Assembly (NCBI GenBank): GCA_000716465.1
Contig: JNWL01000043.1
Location: forward strand, 1-49,583
Direction: 5' to 3'
Source of the DNA: Streptomyces bikiniensis
GTDB taxonomy: Bacteria > Actinomycetota > Actinomycetes > Streptomycetales > Streptomycetaceae
Length of the DNA stretch: 49,583 nucleotides
The translations under genes and the position numbers were made by a program. Positions within the stretch are counted from its first letter, which is position 1, and every line of letters starts with the position of its first letter. Shown here one piece after another: positions 24,857 to 32,384 of this stretch. Under the pieces are notes generated by a model, which saw nothing but the letters and a program-made list of their open reading frames with translations, was not told the origin of the DNA and ran no database searches.

Positions 24857-25747
24857 ATGAGCGTCACGAGCAACACCGAGCAGTCCGTCACCGTCATCGG
24901 TCTCGGCCCCATGGGGCGGGCCATGGCCGGCGCCTTCCTCGACCGCGGATACGACGTCACCGTCTGGAACCGCACCGCGTCACGCGCGAGCGACCTGGTC
25001 GCGCGCGGCGCGGTGCTCGCGCCGAACGTTCAGGAGGCCCTCGCCTCCCACGAGCTGGTGGTCCTCAGCCTCACGGACTACGACGCCGTGGACGCCGTCC
25101 TCGAACCCGCCGGCGCCGCGCTGGCCGGCCGGGTCCTGGTGAACCTCAGCTCCGACACGCCGGAAAGGGCACGGGCCGCGGCCCGTTGGGCGGCCGGGCG
25201 GGGCGCCGTCCAGCTGACCGGCGGCGTCACCGTGCCGCCCGACGGGATCGGCCTGGCCGAGTCGGCGAGCTTCTACAGCGGGCCGCGCCGGGTCTTCGAC
25301 CGGCACCGGGCCGCGCTCGAAGTCCTCACGGGGCGGACCGACCACCTGGGCGAGGATCCCGGGCTCGCCGCGCTGATGTACCAGATCGGCATGACCATGT
25401 TCTGGACCTCCATGCTGGGCTACTGGCAGGCGGTCGCCCTCGCCGACGCCAACGGCCTGAAGGCGGCGGACGTCCTGCCGCACGCCGTGGACACCGCGCA
25501 CTCGCTGCCGGGGTTCTTCTCCTTCTACGCCGGGCGCATCGACGCCGGCCGGCACACCGGCGACGTGGACCGCCTGGCCATGGGGACGGCCAGCGTCGAA
25601 CACGTGCTGCGCACCAGCGCGGACGCGGGCGTCGACACCACGCTTCCGGCCTCGGCCGTCGAACTCTTCCGGCGCGGCATGGACGCCGGCCACGCCGCGG
25701 ACAGCTTCTCCACCCTGGTGGAGCTGATGAAGGAGCCCGGGGCGTGA
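24857..25747 (+). CDS. NADPH-dependent imine reductase-like oxidoreductase
   Basis: A 296-residue enzyme of the beta-hydroxyacid dehydrogenase/imine reductase superfamily. The Rossmann N-terminus reads VTVIGLGPMGRAMAGAFLDR (GLGPMG) with VTVWNRTASRA, where WNRT is the NADPH-preferring end of strand 2. The linker reads VNLSSDTPERAR and GGVTVPPDGIG. The C-terminal dimerisation helices (MYQIGMTMFWTSMLGYWQAV, LVELMKEPGA) match IREDs. These reduce cyclic imines or enamines to amines; the physiological substrate is usually unknown. AGAGGTGG precedes the ATG by 11 nt. It is probably controlled by the divergent TetR repressor through the two operators. Confidence 0.88.
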   Translation: MSVTSNTEQSVTVIGLGPMGRAMAGAFLDRGYDVTVWNRTASRASDLVARGAVLAPNVQEALASHELVVLSLTDYDAVDAVLEPAGAALAGRVLVNLSSDTPERARAAARWAAGRGAVQLTGGVTVPPDGIGLAESASFYSGPRRVFDRHRAALEVLTGRTDHLGEDPGLAALMYQIGMTMFWTSMLGYWQAVALADANGLKAADVLPHAVDTAHSLPGFFSFYAGRIDAGRHTGDVDRLAMGTASVEHVLRTSADAGVDTTLPASAVELFRRGMDAGHAADSFSTLVELMKEPGA

Positions 25748-25843
25748 CCGCGGCGGCCGGCCGTTCCTCCTCGCGGTAGGTCTCCGGCAGCACGACGGCG
25801 GACGGCGCCGTGGCGCATCAGCGACTTGCCGACAGGGGCGAAC

Positions 25844-26736
25844 GTGACGGTCCCTTCACGGATACCGGTCGGTGGCGGCGACGGCACCGAGGCCATGCTC
25901 GAGGACGGCGGCCTCCGGCTCGTCGACCGGAGCGCCCGCACGGAGATCCCCCTCGCGGTGGTCCGGGAGGCCCGTACCGCCGACGGGCAGCACGTCGGGA
26001 TCGTGCTCACCGGCAGCACGGTGCACCCCGTGGACGGCGGCGACCCGACGGCCGCCACCGCCTTCGTCACCGCCCTGACCGCCGTGCTCCCGCGCGGCGC
26101 GACCCGGCCGGCAGCGCCCGCGTCACGGTCACCCCGCCGGCTCCCCCGGAGGAGACGGAGGAGGTGAAGTACCACCCGAAGTGCCGGCGGCGGCAGGCGG
26201 TCGTCCTCGGTCTCTTCCTCGCCTGCGCCGGCCACACGATCCGGGTCGGCGTCGCACGCGGAGGAGAGGGGGTCGTCCGCCCCGTCGCCGCGGCGATCCC
26301 GCTCGCCATCGGCGCGGCCCTGTTGTCCTTCGCGGTGCACGTGACGCCGGTCCACCTCGCGCTGAAGCGGCGCGGGATCACCGTGCCCGCCTCCTTCGGC
26401 TTCGAGACCGGGGACGGGTCGGCCTGGCCTCGGCCCTGGAGACCGCCTCCGGGGACCTCCCCATGGACACCCCCGGCTGCCCCGGGAGTACCACGCCTTC
26501 CACCTGGGGCACGCGGCGGGGACGGACGCACTGCGCGCCGCGGCCTCCGGCCCGGACCGGCCGGTCCTCAGCCCGGCGGGCGACTTCGACCACGGCGGCG
26601 CCCGCACCGGCGGGTACCGGACGGCCCCGGCCGGGGCGGACAGCCGCACCTCCCGCCCGACTTCGCGATCGCGCTGCTCGACGAGATCGACGCTCCGCGG
26701 CACCACCGCACGCACGTCGGCGTCGAGGCCGGCTGA
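25844..26736 (+). pseudogene. Multiply frameshifted membrane-protein gene
   Basis: A GTG at 25844 (AGGGG upstream) opens GGLRLVDRSARTEIPLAVVR and TAFVTALTAVLP. Near 26100 the coding frame changes to SARVTVTPPAPPEETEEV, then VLGLFLACAGHTIRV, IPLAIGAALLSFAVHVTPVH and LALKRRGITVPASFGFE. Near 26415 the frame is lost again; a piece EYHAFHLGHAAGTDALRAA and a final DFAIALLDEIDAPRHHRTHV lie in different frames. The first half resembles a two-helix streptomycete membrane protein with an N-terminal PH-like part. No intact product is possible. Confidence 0.6.
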
Positions 26737-26738
26737 TG

Positions 26739-26903
26739 GGCGCCCGGGAGGAGGACGAGGAGGTCACCGACAGTCCGAACGAGTGGGTGGCGGGCACGTC
26801 CGCCAGTACCTCGCGACGGGCGGCCGGGCCGGGCATGAACGGCCTGTTCCTGACGACCCGCGGCCCGCCGGTCCCGCCGCGTGTCATCGGGTTCCGCCCG
26901 TGA
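26739..26903 (+). pseudogene. Remnant of an F420-dependent nitroreductase-family gene
   Basis: Across two frames one reads VTDSPNEWVA, GHVRQYLATGGRAGHE and LFLTTRGPPVPP. The order and wording match the N-terminus of deazaflavin (F420)-dependent nitroreductase-family proteins (xxWVxxHVRRYxxTxGxxGHEW...LLLTTRG). At least two indels and a premature end leave about 50 of 140 codons. It starts two bases after the preceding pseudogene's stop. Confidence 0.55.
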
Positions 26904-27095
26904 GGTCCTCCCACAGCGCTCGTTCCCGTTCGTCGGCGGGAGTTCCGGGCAGAGGCGTTCGGGGTGGCCGGGGGCAGGGCCGGTGGGGTCGGTGCGGTCG
27001 GCGGGTGGAGGGGTGGGGATGTGGACCCAGAGGTGGCCGAAGGCGATCAGGGCCTCCCACAGCCCCGCCAGGCGGCGGAGGACGAAGAGCGGCAT
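26884..27095 (-). pseudogene. DUF6059-like small gene with one-base frameshift
   Basis: An ATG at 27095 (GGAG 10 nt upstream) opens MPLFVLRRLAGLWEALIAFG, HLWVHIP and GHPERL. The family-typical end PGTPADERERALWEDLTGG then continues in the next frame to TGA at 26884-26886. The 212 nt are one base short of a 70-codon gene, so a single deletion within CGCCTCTGCCC explains the break. DUF6059 proteins are short, have one hydrophobic segment, and are often encoded next to SARP genes, as here. Function unknown. Confidence 0.65.
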
Positions 27096-27116
27096 CCCCG
27101 CACTCTCCGGCCGGGG

Positions 27117-27135
27117 GCCAAAGCGGTGCCAAAGC
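27117..27135. promoter_or_regulatory. GCCAAAGC direct repeat with 11-bp period
   Basis: GCCAAAGC occurs at 27117-27124 and again at 27128-27135, exactly 11 bp apart, between the DUF6059-like gene and the SARP gene at 27283. The spacing fits a SARP operator. The sequence differs from the GATA boxes near 1668 and 5561, as expected for a different SARP. Confidence 0.5.
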
Positions 27136-27282
27136 CGGAGGTCGCGGCCGTCGCGCGACCGTCCGGTCCGGCCGGTGCGCGATACGTACGTACTTTCCCC
27201 GATGCGTGGACCCCGGAGGGGAGGTGACAGTGAATCAGCCACTGAAGCACGGACACCTGTTCCCCTACTGGGCGAGGACTCG

Positions 27283-28056
27283 GTGCGCTACGAAATCCTT
27301 GGGCCTCTCCGCATTCTCCACGCGGAGCAGAGCCATTCGCTGTCCGCCCCGAAGGTGGAGACGACGCTGGCCACCCTGCTCATCGGCAGCGGCCGGGTCA
27401 TCACCAAGGAACGGCTCGTCACGGAGCTGTGGGGGGACAGGCCGCCGCGCAGGGCGTCGGCCGCGGTCCACGTGTACATATCCCAGCTGCGCAAGTTCCT
27501 GGCCCGCTCGGGCGCGCCGGAGGGCCGGGCCATCGTCACCCGGCCGCTCGGGTACGAGCTGCGGCTCGACGGGGCCGGCTGGGACGTCGAGGAGTTCAAG
27601 GAGGCCATGCGGCTGGGTCGCGGCCTGCGGGCGGCCGGGCGGCACGAGGAAGCCCTGGAGTGCTTCGAGCGGGCCGTGGGGCTGTTCCGGGGGCCGGTGC
27701 TCGACGGGATGGCCGAGGGGCCGGTCCTCACCTCGTTCGCGACCTGGGCGGAGGAGGAGCGGCTGCAGGGCCTGGAGCTGTCGGTGGAGGCACGCACGGC
27801 GCTCGGCCGGCACCGCGAGGTGATCGGGCTGCTGAGCACGCTGACCGCGCAGTACCCGCTGCGGGAGTCGTTCTACCGGCAGTTGATGCTGGTGCTGTAC
27901 CGCTCGGAGCGGCAGGCCGAGGCCCTGCAGGTCTACCGCTCGGCGCAGCGCGTGCTGCGGACCGAGCTGGGTCTCGAACCGCACCGTTCGCTGCGCCTGC
28001 TGCACCGGGCGATCCTCACCTCCGACCGGCTGCTCGACCTGCCCACGGCGGGCTGA
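27283..28056 (+). CDS. Small SARP transcriptional activator
   Basis: The 257-residue product has only the two core SARP domains. The OmpR-like winged helix covers about 1-95 (MRYEILGPLRI, ITKERLVTELWGDRPPRRAS, VHVYISQLRKFL). The BTAD covers about 100-250 (EEFKEAMRLGRGLRAAGR, RESFYRQLMLVLYRSERQAE, LRTELGLEPHRSLRLLHRAI). It is ActII-4/RedD-like in size, usually a cluster-specific activator. The GTG at 27283 has GAGGA 5 nt upstream. A stronger ribosome site (GGGGAGGTG) precedes another GTG at 27231, but that frame does not join the SARP frame. No antibiotic cluster is visible nearby, so the target is unknown. Confidence 0.92.
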   Translation: MRYEILGPLRILHAEQSHSLSAPKVETTLATLLIGSGRVITKERLVTELWGDRPPRRASAAVHVYISQLRKFLARSGAPEGRAIVTRPLGYELRLDGAGWDVEEFKEAMRLGRGLRAAGRHEEALECFERAVGLFRGPVLDGMAEGPVLTSFATWAEEERLQGLELSVEARTALGRHREVIGLLSTLTAQYPLRESFYRQLMLVLYRSERQAEALQVYRSAQRVLRTELGLEPHRSLRLLHRAILTSDRLLDLPTAG

Positions 28057-28066
28057 CCGCCCGGGG

Positions 28067-28099
28067 CCCGCCCGGGCACGGCCCTCCGCTCCGGGCGGG
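28067..28099. terminator. Stem-loop between the SARP gene and a convergent LuxR remnant
   Basis: CCCGCCCGG (28067-28075) and CCGGGCGGG (28091-28099) form a perfect 9-bp stem with a 15-nt loop in the 54-bp convergent gap. Confidence 0.6.
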
Positions 28100-28110
28100 G
28101 GGGGCCGTGC

Positions 28111-28490
28111 TCAGGCCGCGCGGGCCATCAGGCGGACCAGGGCGGCGCGGGTGTGGACGCCGAGCTTGCTGTAGATGCGGGTGAGGTGGACGTCGACCGT
28201 GCGGGGGCTCACGAGGAGCCGGGCGGCGATGTCCCGGGTCTTCAGGCCCTCGCCCGCGAGTTCCGCGACCTGCCGCTCCCGGAGCGTGAGTTCGGCCAGT
28301 GCGCCGCCGTCCGGGCCCTCGTGGACGCGGGCCGCCGCGGTCGCGGCGCGGGCGAGGTCGCGGGCGCGCATGCCGGCCGCCGTCTCGCCGAGCAGTCCGT
28401 ACGCCTCCTCGTAGCAGCGCGCGGCCCGCTCCGGGAGCGAGCGCGCCCGCAGGTCGTGGCCGGGGCCGCCCGGGTCAGGCGCGGCCGCGC
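28111..28490 (-). pseudogene. C-terminal remnant of a LuxR-family regulator
   Basis: The frame reads LPERAARCYEEAYGLLGETA and LARAATAAARVHEGPDG, then a complete LuxR helix-turn-helix: LTLRERQVAELAGEGLKTRD, IAARLLVSPRTVDVHLTRIY, SKLGVHTRAALVRL. The upstream part (helical repeats, ATPase) expected of a large LuxR regulator is missing, because the readable frame runs into the 3' end of opcA. An ATG at 28371 could still express the 86-residue DNA-binding domain, but no ribosome site is evident. Confidence 0.7.
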
Positions 28491-29386
28491 AGGGCGGCCG
28501 CGTAGGCCTCGTCGGGGTCGAGCCGGCGCAGTTCCTCGGCGATCAGCTCCGCCGTGGAGCGGACCTTCAGGGCGAGGACGCGGTGGGGCTGGCCGGGGAT
28601 GGCGAGGCGGGCCACCGGGCCCTCGGGCCGGTCGATGAGGATTTCGCCGTCCGCGGTGCCCATGCGGACGCCGGTGATCACGGGGCCGTCGGTGACGATC
28701 CGGTCGACGGGGACGCCGAGCCGGACCTCGAACCAGCGGGCGAGGAGTTCGGCGCTGGGGTTCTCCGCCTCGCTCTCGACGGCGGCGGAGGTCACGGCGA
28801 GGGGCGTCTGGTCGAGCGCGGCGGCCAGCATCGAGCGCCAGGGGGTGAGCCGCGTCCAGGCGAGGTCCGTGTCGCCGGGGGCGTACGAGGCGGCGCGGGT
28901 CTCCAGGACGCCGAGCGGGTCCTCCACCGCGTACGCGTCGGTGATGCGGCGCTGGGCGAGCGAGCCGAGCGGGTCCTTGGAGGGGACCTCGGGGGCGTCG
29001 ACGGGCCACCAGACCACGACGGGCGCGTCCGGCAGGAGCAGCGGCAGGACCACGGACTCGGCGCGGGAGCAGAGTTCGCCGTGGAGCCGGAGCATGACCG
29101 TCTCGCCCGAGCCGGCGTCGCTGCCGAGCCGGACCTCGGCGTCGAGCCGGGTCTCGTGCCGCTCGCGGGGGGTGCGCGCGTGGCGCTTGATGACCACGAG
29201 GATGCGGGAGGGGTGCTCCCGGGAGGCCTCGTTGGCCGCCTTGACGGCGTCGTAGGCGTTCTCCTCGTCGGTGACGACGACGAGGGTGAGCACGGCGCCG
29301 ACGGCGGGGGTGCCGACGTCCCTGCGGCCCCTCAGGATCGTCTTGTTGATCTCGCTGGAATTGGTGTCCGTCAGATCGATCTTCAT
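28475..29386 (-). CDS. opcA: Glucose-6-phosphate dehydrogenase assembly protein OpcA
   Basis: The product has 303 residues, typical for OpcA. It begins MKIDLTDTNSSEINKTILRG. It has AVLTLVVVTDEENAYDAVKA, PSRILVVIKRHART, the cysteine-containing ELCSRAESVVLPLLLPDAPV followed by VVWWPVDAP, and late ELLARWFEVRLGVPVDRI. OpcA is an allosteric partner of the G6PDH (zwf) in actinobacteria and cyanobacteria. It is usually in a tkt-tal-zwf-opcA-pgl cluster; here neither zwf nor pgl is adjacent. The downstream neighbour is a LuxR remnant and the upstream one a DoxX gene. It may be a second copy left from a rearranged cluster. Confidence 0.92.
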   Translation of the reverse strand: MKIDLTDTNSSEINKTILRGRRDVGTPAVGAVLTLVVVTDEENAYDAVKAANEASREHPSRILVVIKRHARTPRERHETRLDAEVRLGSDAGSGETVMLRLHGELCSRAESVVLPLLLPDAPVVVWWPVDAPEVPSKDPLGSLAQRRITDAYAVEDPLGVLETRAASYAPGDTDLAWTRLTPWRSMLAAALDQTPLAVTSAAVESEAENPSAELLARWFEVRLGVPVDRIVTDGPVITGVRMGTADGEILIDRPEGPVARLAIPGQPHRVLALKVRSTAELIAEELRRLDPDEAYAAALRGRA

Positions 29387-29465
29387 GCGCGGCGCCCGTC
29401 CCTTCCTCTCCGGCGAGCCTAACCCTCCCGCGCGGCGAACGCGTGCGGGTCCCCGTCAGGCCCTT

Positions 29466-29999
29466 CTAGGACTGCTCGGGGTCCGGTTCGGGGGCGGCCC
29501 GGCCCTGGGCGCGGCGGCCGACGACGGCGGCGGCCGCGAGCGCGGTGCTGAGGAAGGCGACCGCCACCACCCAGGGCCGGTCGAGGACGTGCCCGGTGAC
29601 GTGGTCCAGGGAGTACCGCCCGGCGCCGGCGACGCCGATCGCGGCGGCGGTGAAGCCGAGGAAGGCGGGGTACTCGTAGCCGCCGCCCTGGGCGAAGAAG
29701 CCGGCCGGGGCGTGCACCGAGACGGCGCCCGCCATGGCGCCGGCCGCGGCGGCTCCGGCGGCCGGGGTGGCGAGGCCGAGGGCGAGCAGGGCGCCGCCGC
29801 CGGCCTCGCCGAGGCCGGCGGCGATCGCGCTCTGCCGGCCCGGCGAGAAGCCCATGGCCTCCATCGCCTTGCCGGTGCCCTCGACTCCCCCGCCGCCGAA
29901 CCAGCCGAAGAGCTTCTGCGCGTCGTGCGCGGCGAGCACGGCGCCGGTGCCGGCCCTCAGCACGAGCAGTCCGAGATCGCGCCGGTTGGGATGGGCCAT
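29466..29999 (-). CDS. DoxX-family membrane protein
   Basis: A 177-residue protein with four membrane helices and the DoxX pattern: DLGLLVLRAGTGAVLAAHDA, QKLFGWFGGGGVEG, AAGLGEAGGGALLALGL, VSVHAPAGFF, YEYPAFLGFTAAAIGVAGAG. The conserved QKLFGWFGG and HAPAGFF blocks are characteristic. DoxX-like proteins are linked to membrane oxidoreductase complexes and redox stress; the exact role here is unknown. GGAGA lies 6 nt before the ATG at 29999. Confidence 0.88.
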   Translation of the reverse strand: MAHPNRRDLGLLVLRAGTGAVLAAHDAQKLFGWFGGGGVEGTGKAMEAMGFSPGRQSAIAAGLGEAGGGALLALGLATPAAGAAAAGAMAGAVSVHAPAGFFAQGGGYEYPAFLGFTAAAIGVAGAGRYSLDHVTGHVLDRPWVVAVAFLSTALAAAAVVGRRAQGRAAPEPDPEQS

Positions 30000-30105
30000 G
30001 GGGTTCTCCAGGTGCGGGAGGGGGACGCGTACGCCGTCCACTGTCACCGCCCTCCGGGCCTCCCGCCGCCCGGGGTCCGGATCCGTACTCCGCCCGGGTC
30101 ACCTT

Positions 30106-30134
30106 TTGCGGCATATGTCTGCTGTTGCTTTAGT
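30106..30134 (+). promoter_or_regulatory. Probable promoter upstream of the dipeptidase remnant
   Basis: TTGCGG (30106-30111) and TTTAGT (30129-30134) are separated by 17 nt in an AT-richer island, facing the pseudogene at 30206. The promoter may outlive its gene. Confidence 0.45.
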
Positions 30135-30205
30135 GGGAGGGCTGTCGCCGTCCCGGGACCGTCGCGTGCCGTGCCCCGGAGGCGGCCCGAGGGAAGTGGG
30201 TGCGC

Positions 30206-30606
30206 ATGACCGCCGAGTCCACCGAGACCGCAGCCCTGCGGGAGAGGGCCCGGGCGCTGGTGCGCCGGGGCGCAGGAGGACCTGGCCGCGCCCGTCCGGA
30301 TGCTCGACGGCCTCCGCGACGGGCACGGCACCACGTCGGTCAAGGGGCTCGCGAACGACGGCACCCGGGGACGGCGTTCCGCGAGGCGCACGGGAAGGAC
30401 ATGACACAGGCGGGGCAGGACGGTTCGATCCCGCTGTGCAACGCGCTCGCCGCGCGCTTCCCGGAGGCCCGGGGCGCGCTCATCGGTGCCGAGGAGCCGG
30501 GCTGCCCCTCATCCCCGCGCCCGACGAGAGCGTGGACCCCTCGGAGACCGAGCACACGGCCCTGACCGAGGCTCCCTTCCTCAGCGGCCGCGCCGCCCCG
30601 TTCTGA
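30206..30606 (+). pseudogene. Collapsed M20-family dipeptidase gene
   Basis: Three pieces lie in different frames. An N-terminal helix reads MTAESTETAALRERARALV. A central piece reads AAPVRMLDGLRDGHGTTSVK and GLANDGT. A C-terminal piece reads GQDGSIPLCNALAARFPEAR, GALIGAEEP and, after another shift, APDESVDPSETEHTALTEA. These match, in order, the start, the middle and the end of M20 dipeptidases (GGSIPLCNxL and APDESVDPxE are typical). The metal-site core is deleted. About 130 codons of some 450 remain. Confidence 0.75.
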
Positions 30607-30693
30607 CGCCTTCCCCACGAACGGCCTTCTTCACGAACGGCCCCTTCCCCACCAACAGACACGAACAGCCACGAACAGAACGGTTCCCGTCCC

Positions 30694-31308
30694 ATGACGC
30701 AGACTCACGACCGATCCCATGAGCGCCCCCAGGACCGCGAGACCTCGGCCGGGCCCCTCGGCATGCTGGCGGGCGCCGCCTGGCAGGCCCTACTCCTCGC
30801 CGGCGTCGTGGCGCTGGTCCTCGGCGTCCTCGTCCTGGTCTGGCCGGGCGCCTCGCTGGTCGTGGCCGGGGTGCTCTTCGGCCTGTACCTGCTGTTCAGC
30901 GGCGTGATGCAACTGGTCGCCGCCTTCGGCACCCATGTGAGCACCGCGCTGCGGGTCATGGCCTTCATCAGCGGCGCCCTCTCGATCCTGCTCGGCCTGC
31001 TCTGCTTCCGGGGCGCGATGCAGTCGATCCTGCTGCTCGCCCTCTGGATCGGCATCGGCTGGCTCTTCCGGGGCATCACCCAGACCGTGGCGGCGGCCTC
31101 CGACCCGGCGATGCCGGCCCGCGGCTGGCAGGTCTTCCTGGGCATCGTCAGCGCACTGGCCGGGGTGGTCCTCATCGTGTCCCCGCTGGAGTCGGCGGCG
31201 GTGCTCACGCTCCTCGGCGGCATCTGGCTCGTCGCCGTCGGCGCCGTCGAGATCGTCACGGCCCTCCAGGTGCGCTCGCGCGCCAAGAACCTCCCGCCGG
31301 GGATCTAG
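30694..31308 (+). CDS. HdeD-family (DUF308) membrane protein
   Basis: A 204-residue protein with six hydrophobic helices in three pairs: ALLLAGVVALVLGVLVLVWP, LVVAGVLFGLYLLFSGVMQL, VMAFISGALSILLGLLCFRG, ILLLALWIGIGWLFRGITQT, FLGIVSALAGVVLIVSPLES and LTLLGGIWLVAVGAVEIVTA. The GVLVLVWPGAS opening and internal repeats are typical of HdeD/DUF308, named after the acid-resistance membrane protein of E. coli. The actinobacterial role is unknown. A terminator stem follows. Confidence 0.88.
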   Translation: MTQTHDRSHERPQDRETSAGPLGMLAGAAWQALLLAGVVALVLGVLVLVWPGASLVVAGVLFGLYLLFSGVMQLVAAFGTHVSTALRVMAFISGALSILLGLLCFRGAMQSILLLALWIGIGWLFRGITQTVAAASDPAMPARGWQVFLGIVSALAGVVLIVSPLESAAVLTLLGGIWLVAVGAVEIVTALQVRSRAKNLPPGI

Positions 31309-31350
31309 AGGGACGCCACCGACCCCGGCTCCGCCCCCTGCGGCCTTCCG

Positions 31351-31378
31351 CCGTCCGTCCGGATCTCCGGGCGGACGG
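31351..31378 (+). terminator. Stem-loop after the HdeD-like gene
   Basis: CCGTCCGTCCGG and CCGGGCGGACGG form a 12-bp stem with one G-U pair and a 4-nt loop, 42 nt after the stop. Confidence 0.65.
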
Positions 31379-31464
31379 CGGCCGCCGTTGACGCGTGCGC
31401 TACATTTTGCCGGTCTTTGACCACCGATCCTCCGCGATCGCGAACCCTTCGGAGCCGGCATCCC

Positions 31465-31887
31465 ATGAGCGACATCGTCAACGGCCTCGGCCGGACCAGT
31501 GCCTACGGCGCCCTCGGCGTGGTCCTGCTGATCCTCGGCATCGTGCTCGTGGACGTGCTGACCCCCGGCAAGCTCGGACGACAGATCTGGGAGGACCGCA
31601 ACCGCAACGCCTCGATCCTGCTCAGCTCGGCGCTCCTCGGCATCGGCGGCATCGTCTTCACCTCGATCTGGACGACGTACGACGACTTCGGCAAGGGCCT
31701 CGTCTCGACCGCCGCGTTCGGCCTCCTGGGCCTGGTCCTGATGGCGGTGGCGTTCCTCGTCGTCGACCTGGTCACGCCGGGGAAGCTGGGCGCCACCCTC
31801 GTGGACCCCGAGCCGCACCCGGCGGTCTGGGTCACCGCCTCCTGCAACCTCGCGGTCGCGGCGATCGTCTCCGCCTCGATCGCCTGA
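31465..31887 (+). CDS. DUF350 membrane protein
   Basis: A 140-residue protein with four membrane helices: YGALGVVLLILGIVLVDVLT, ILLSSALLGIGGIVFTSIWT, FGLLGLVLMAVAFLVVDLVT and VTASCNLAVAAIVSASIA. The repeated VDxxTPGKLG motif (VDVLTPGKLG, VDLVTPGKLG) shows an internal duplication and is the DUF350 signature. Function unknown. GGAG lies about 11 nt before the ATG. It converges on the gene ending at 31899. Confidence 0.88.
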   Translation: MSDIVNGLGRTSAYGALGVVLLILGIVLVDVLTPGKLGRQIWEDRNRNASILLSSALLGIGGIVFTSIWTTYDDFGKGLVSTAAFGLLGLVLMAVAFLVVDLVTPGKLGATLVDPEPHPAVWVTASCNLAVAAIVSASIA

Positions 31888-31898
31888 TCTCCGGGGCC

Positions 31899-32384
31899 TC
31901 AGGCCCCCGTCGGCTCCACCTCCAGGAAGCGGCGCCCGCGCGGACCCCTGTAGAGCAGGGCGTCCCAGCCGAACCGGGCCAGGACGGGGACGCACGCGCC
32001 GAGCGCCTCCGCCTCCTCCCGCGCGGCGCCCGAGCCCGGCGGCCCCAGCCACTCCACCACGGCCGTGCCGGGCCGCTCCCCCGCCCGCACCCGGTAGCCG
32101 GTGGAGCTCCGCGCCCCGCCCTCGTCCACGGACGAGGGCGCGATCCCGCCGGCCTCCAGGACCAGGGCCACCGCCCGGACCGGCTGCCGCAGCTCCCAGT
32201 CGGCCGGCGCGCCTTCCGGGCCCGCGCCCCGGCCCCCGGTCAGCCGCCGGATCTGGAGCAGCCCGTCGAGGGCCGTCCTGACCTCCCGGGAGCGCTGCTC
32301 GGCGTCGGGCGGGGGCGGTCCGTCGCCCGTGGCCGCCTCGAAGACGCCACCGCCGCCACCGCCGCCGGCTCCCCGTACCGTCAC
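31899..32384 (-). CDS. Hypothetical protein coupled to the WGR gene
   Basis: The GTG at 32384 overlaps the WGR-gene stop (GTGA), so translation is coupled. The 161-residue product has a glycine run near the start (GAGGGGGGGVFEAATGD), a helical part SREVRTALDGLLQIRRLTGG, and a C-terminal half with ADWELRQPVRAVALVLEAGG and LARFGWDALLYRGPRGRRFL. It has no signal peptide or membrane helix, and I do not recognise the family. The tight coupling suggests it works with the WGR/beta-propeller protein. Confidence 0.7.
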   Translation of the reverse strand: MTVRGAGGGGGGGVFEAATGDGPPPPDAEQRSREVRTALDGLLQIRRLTGGRGAGPEGAPADWELRQPVRAVALVLEAGGIAPSSVDEGGARSSTGYRVRAGERPGTAVVEWLGPPGSGAAREEAEALGACVPVLARFGWDALLYRGPRGRRFLEVEPTGA

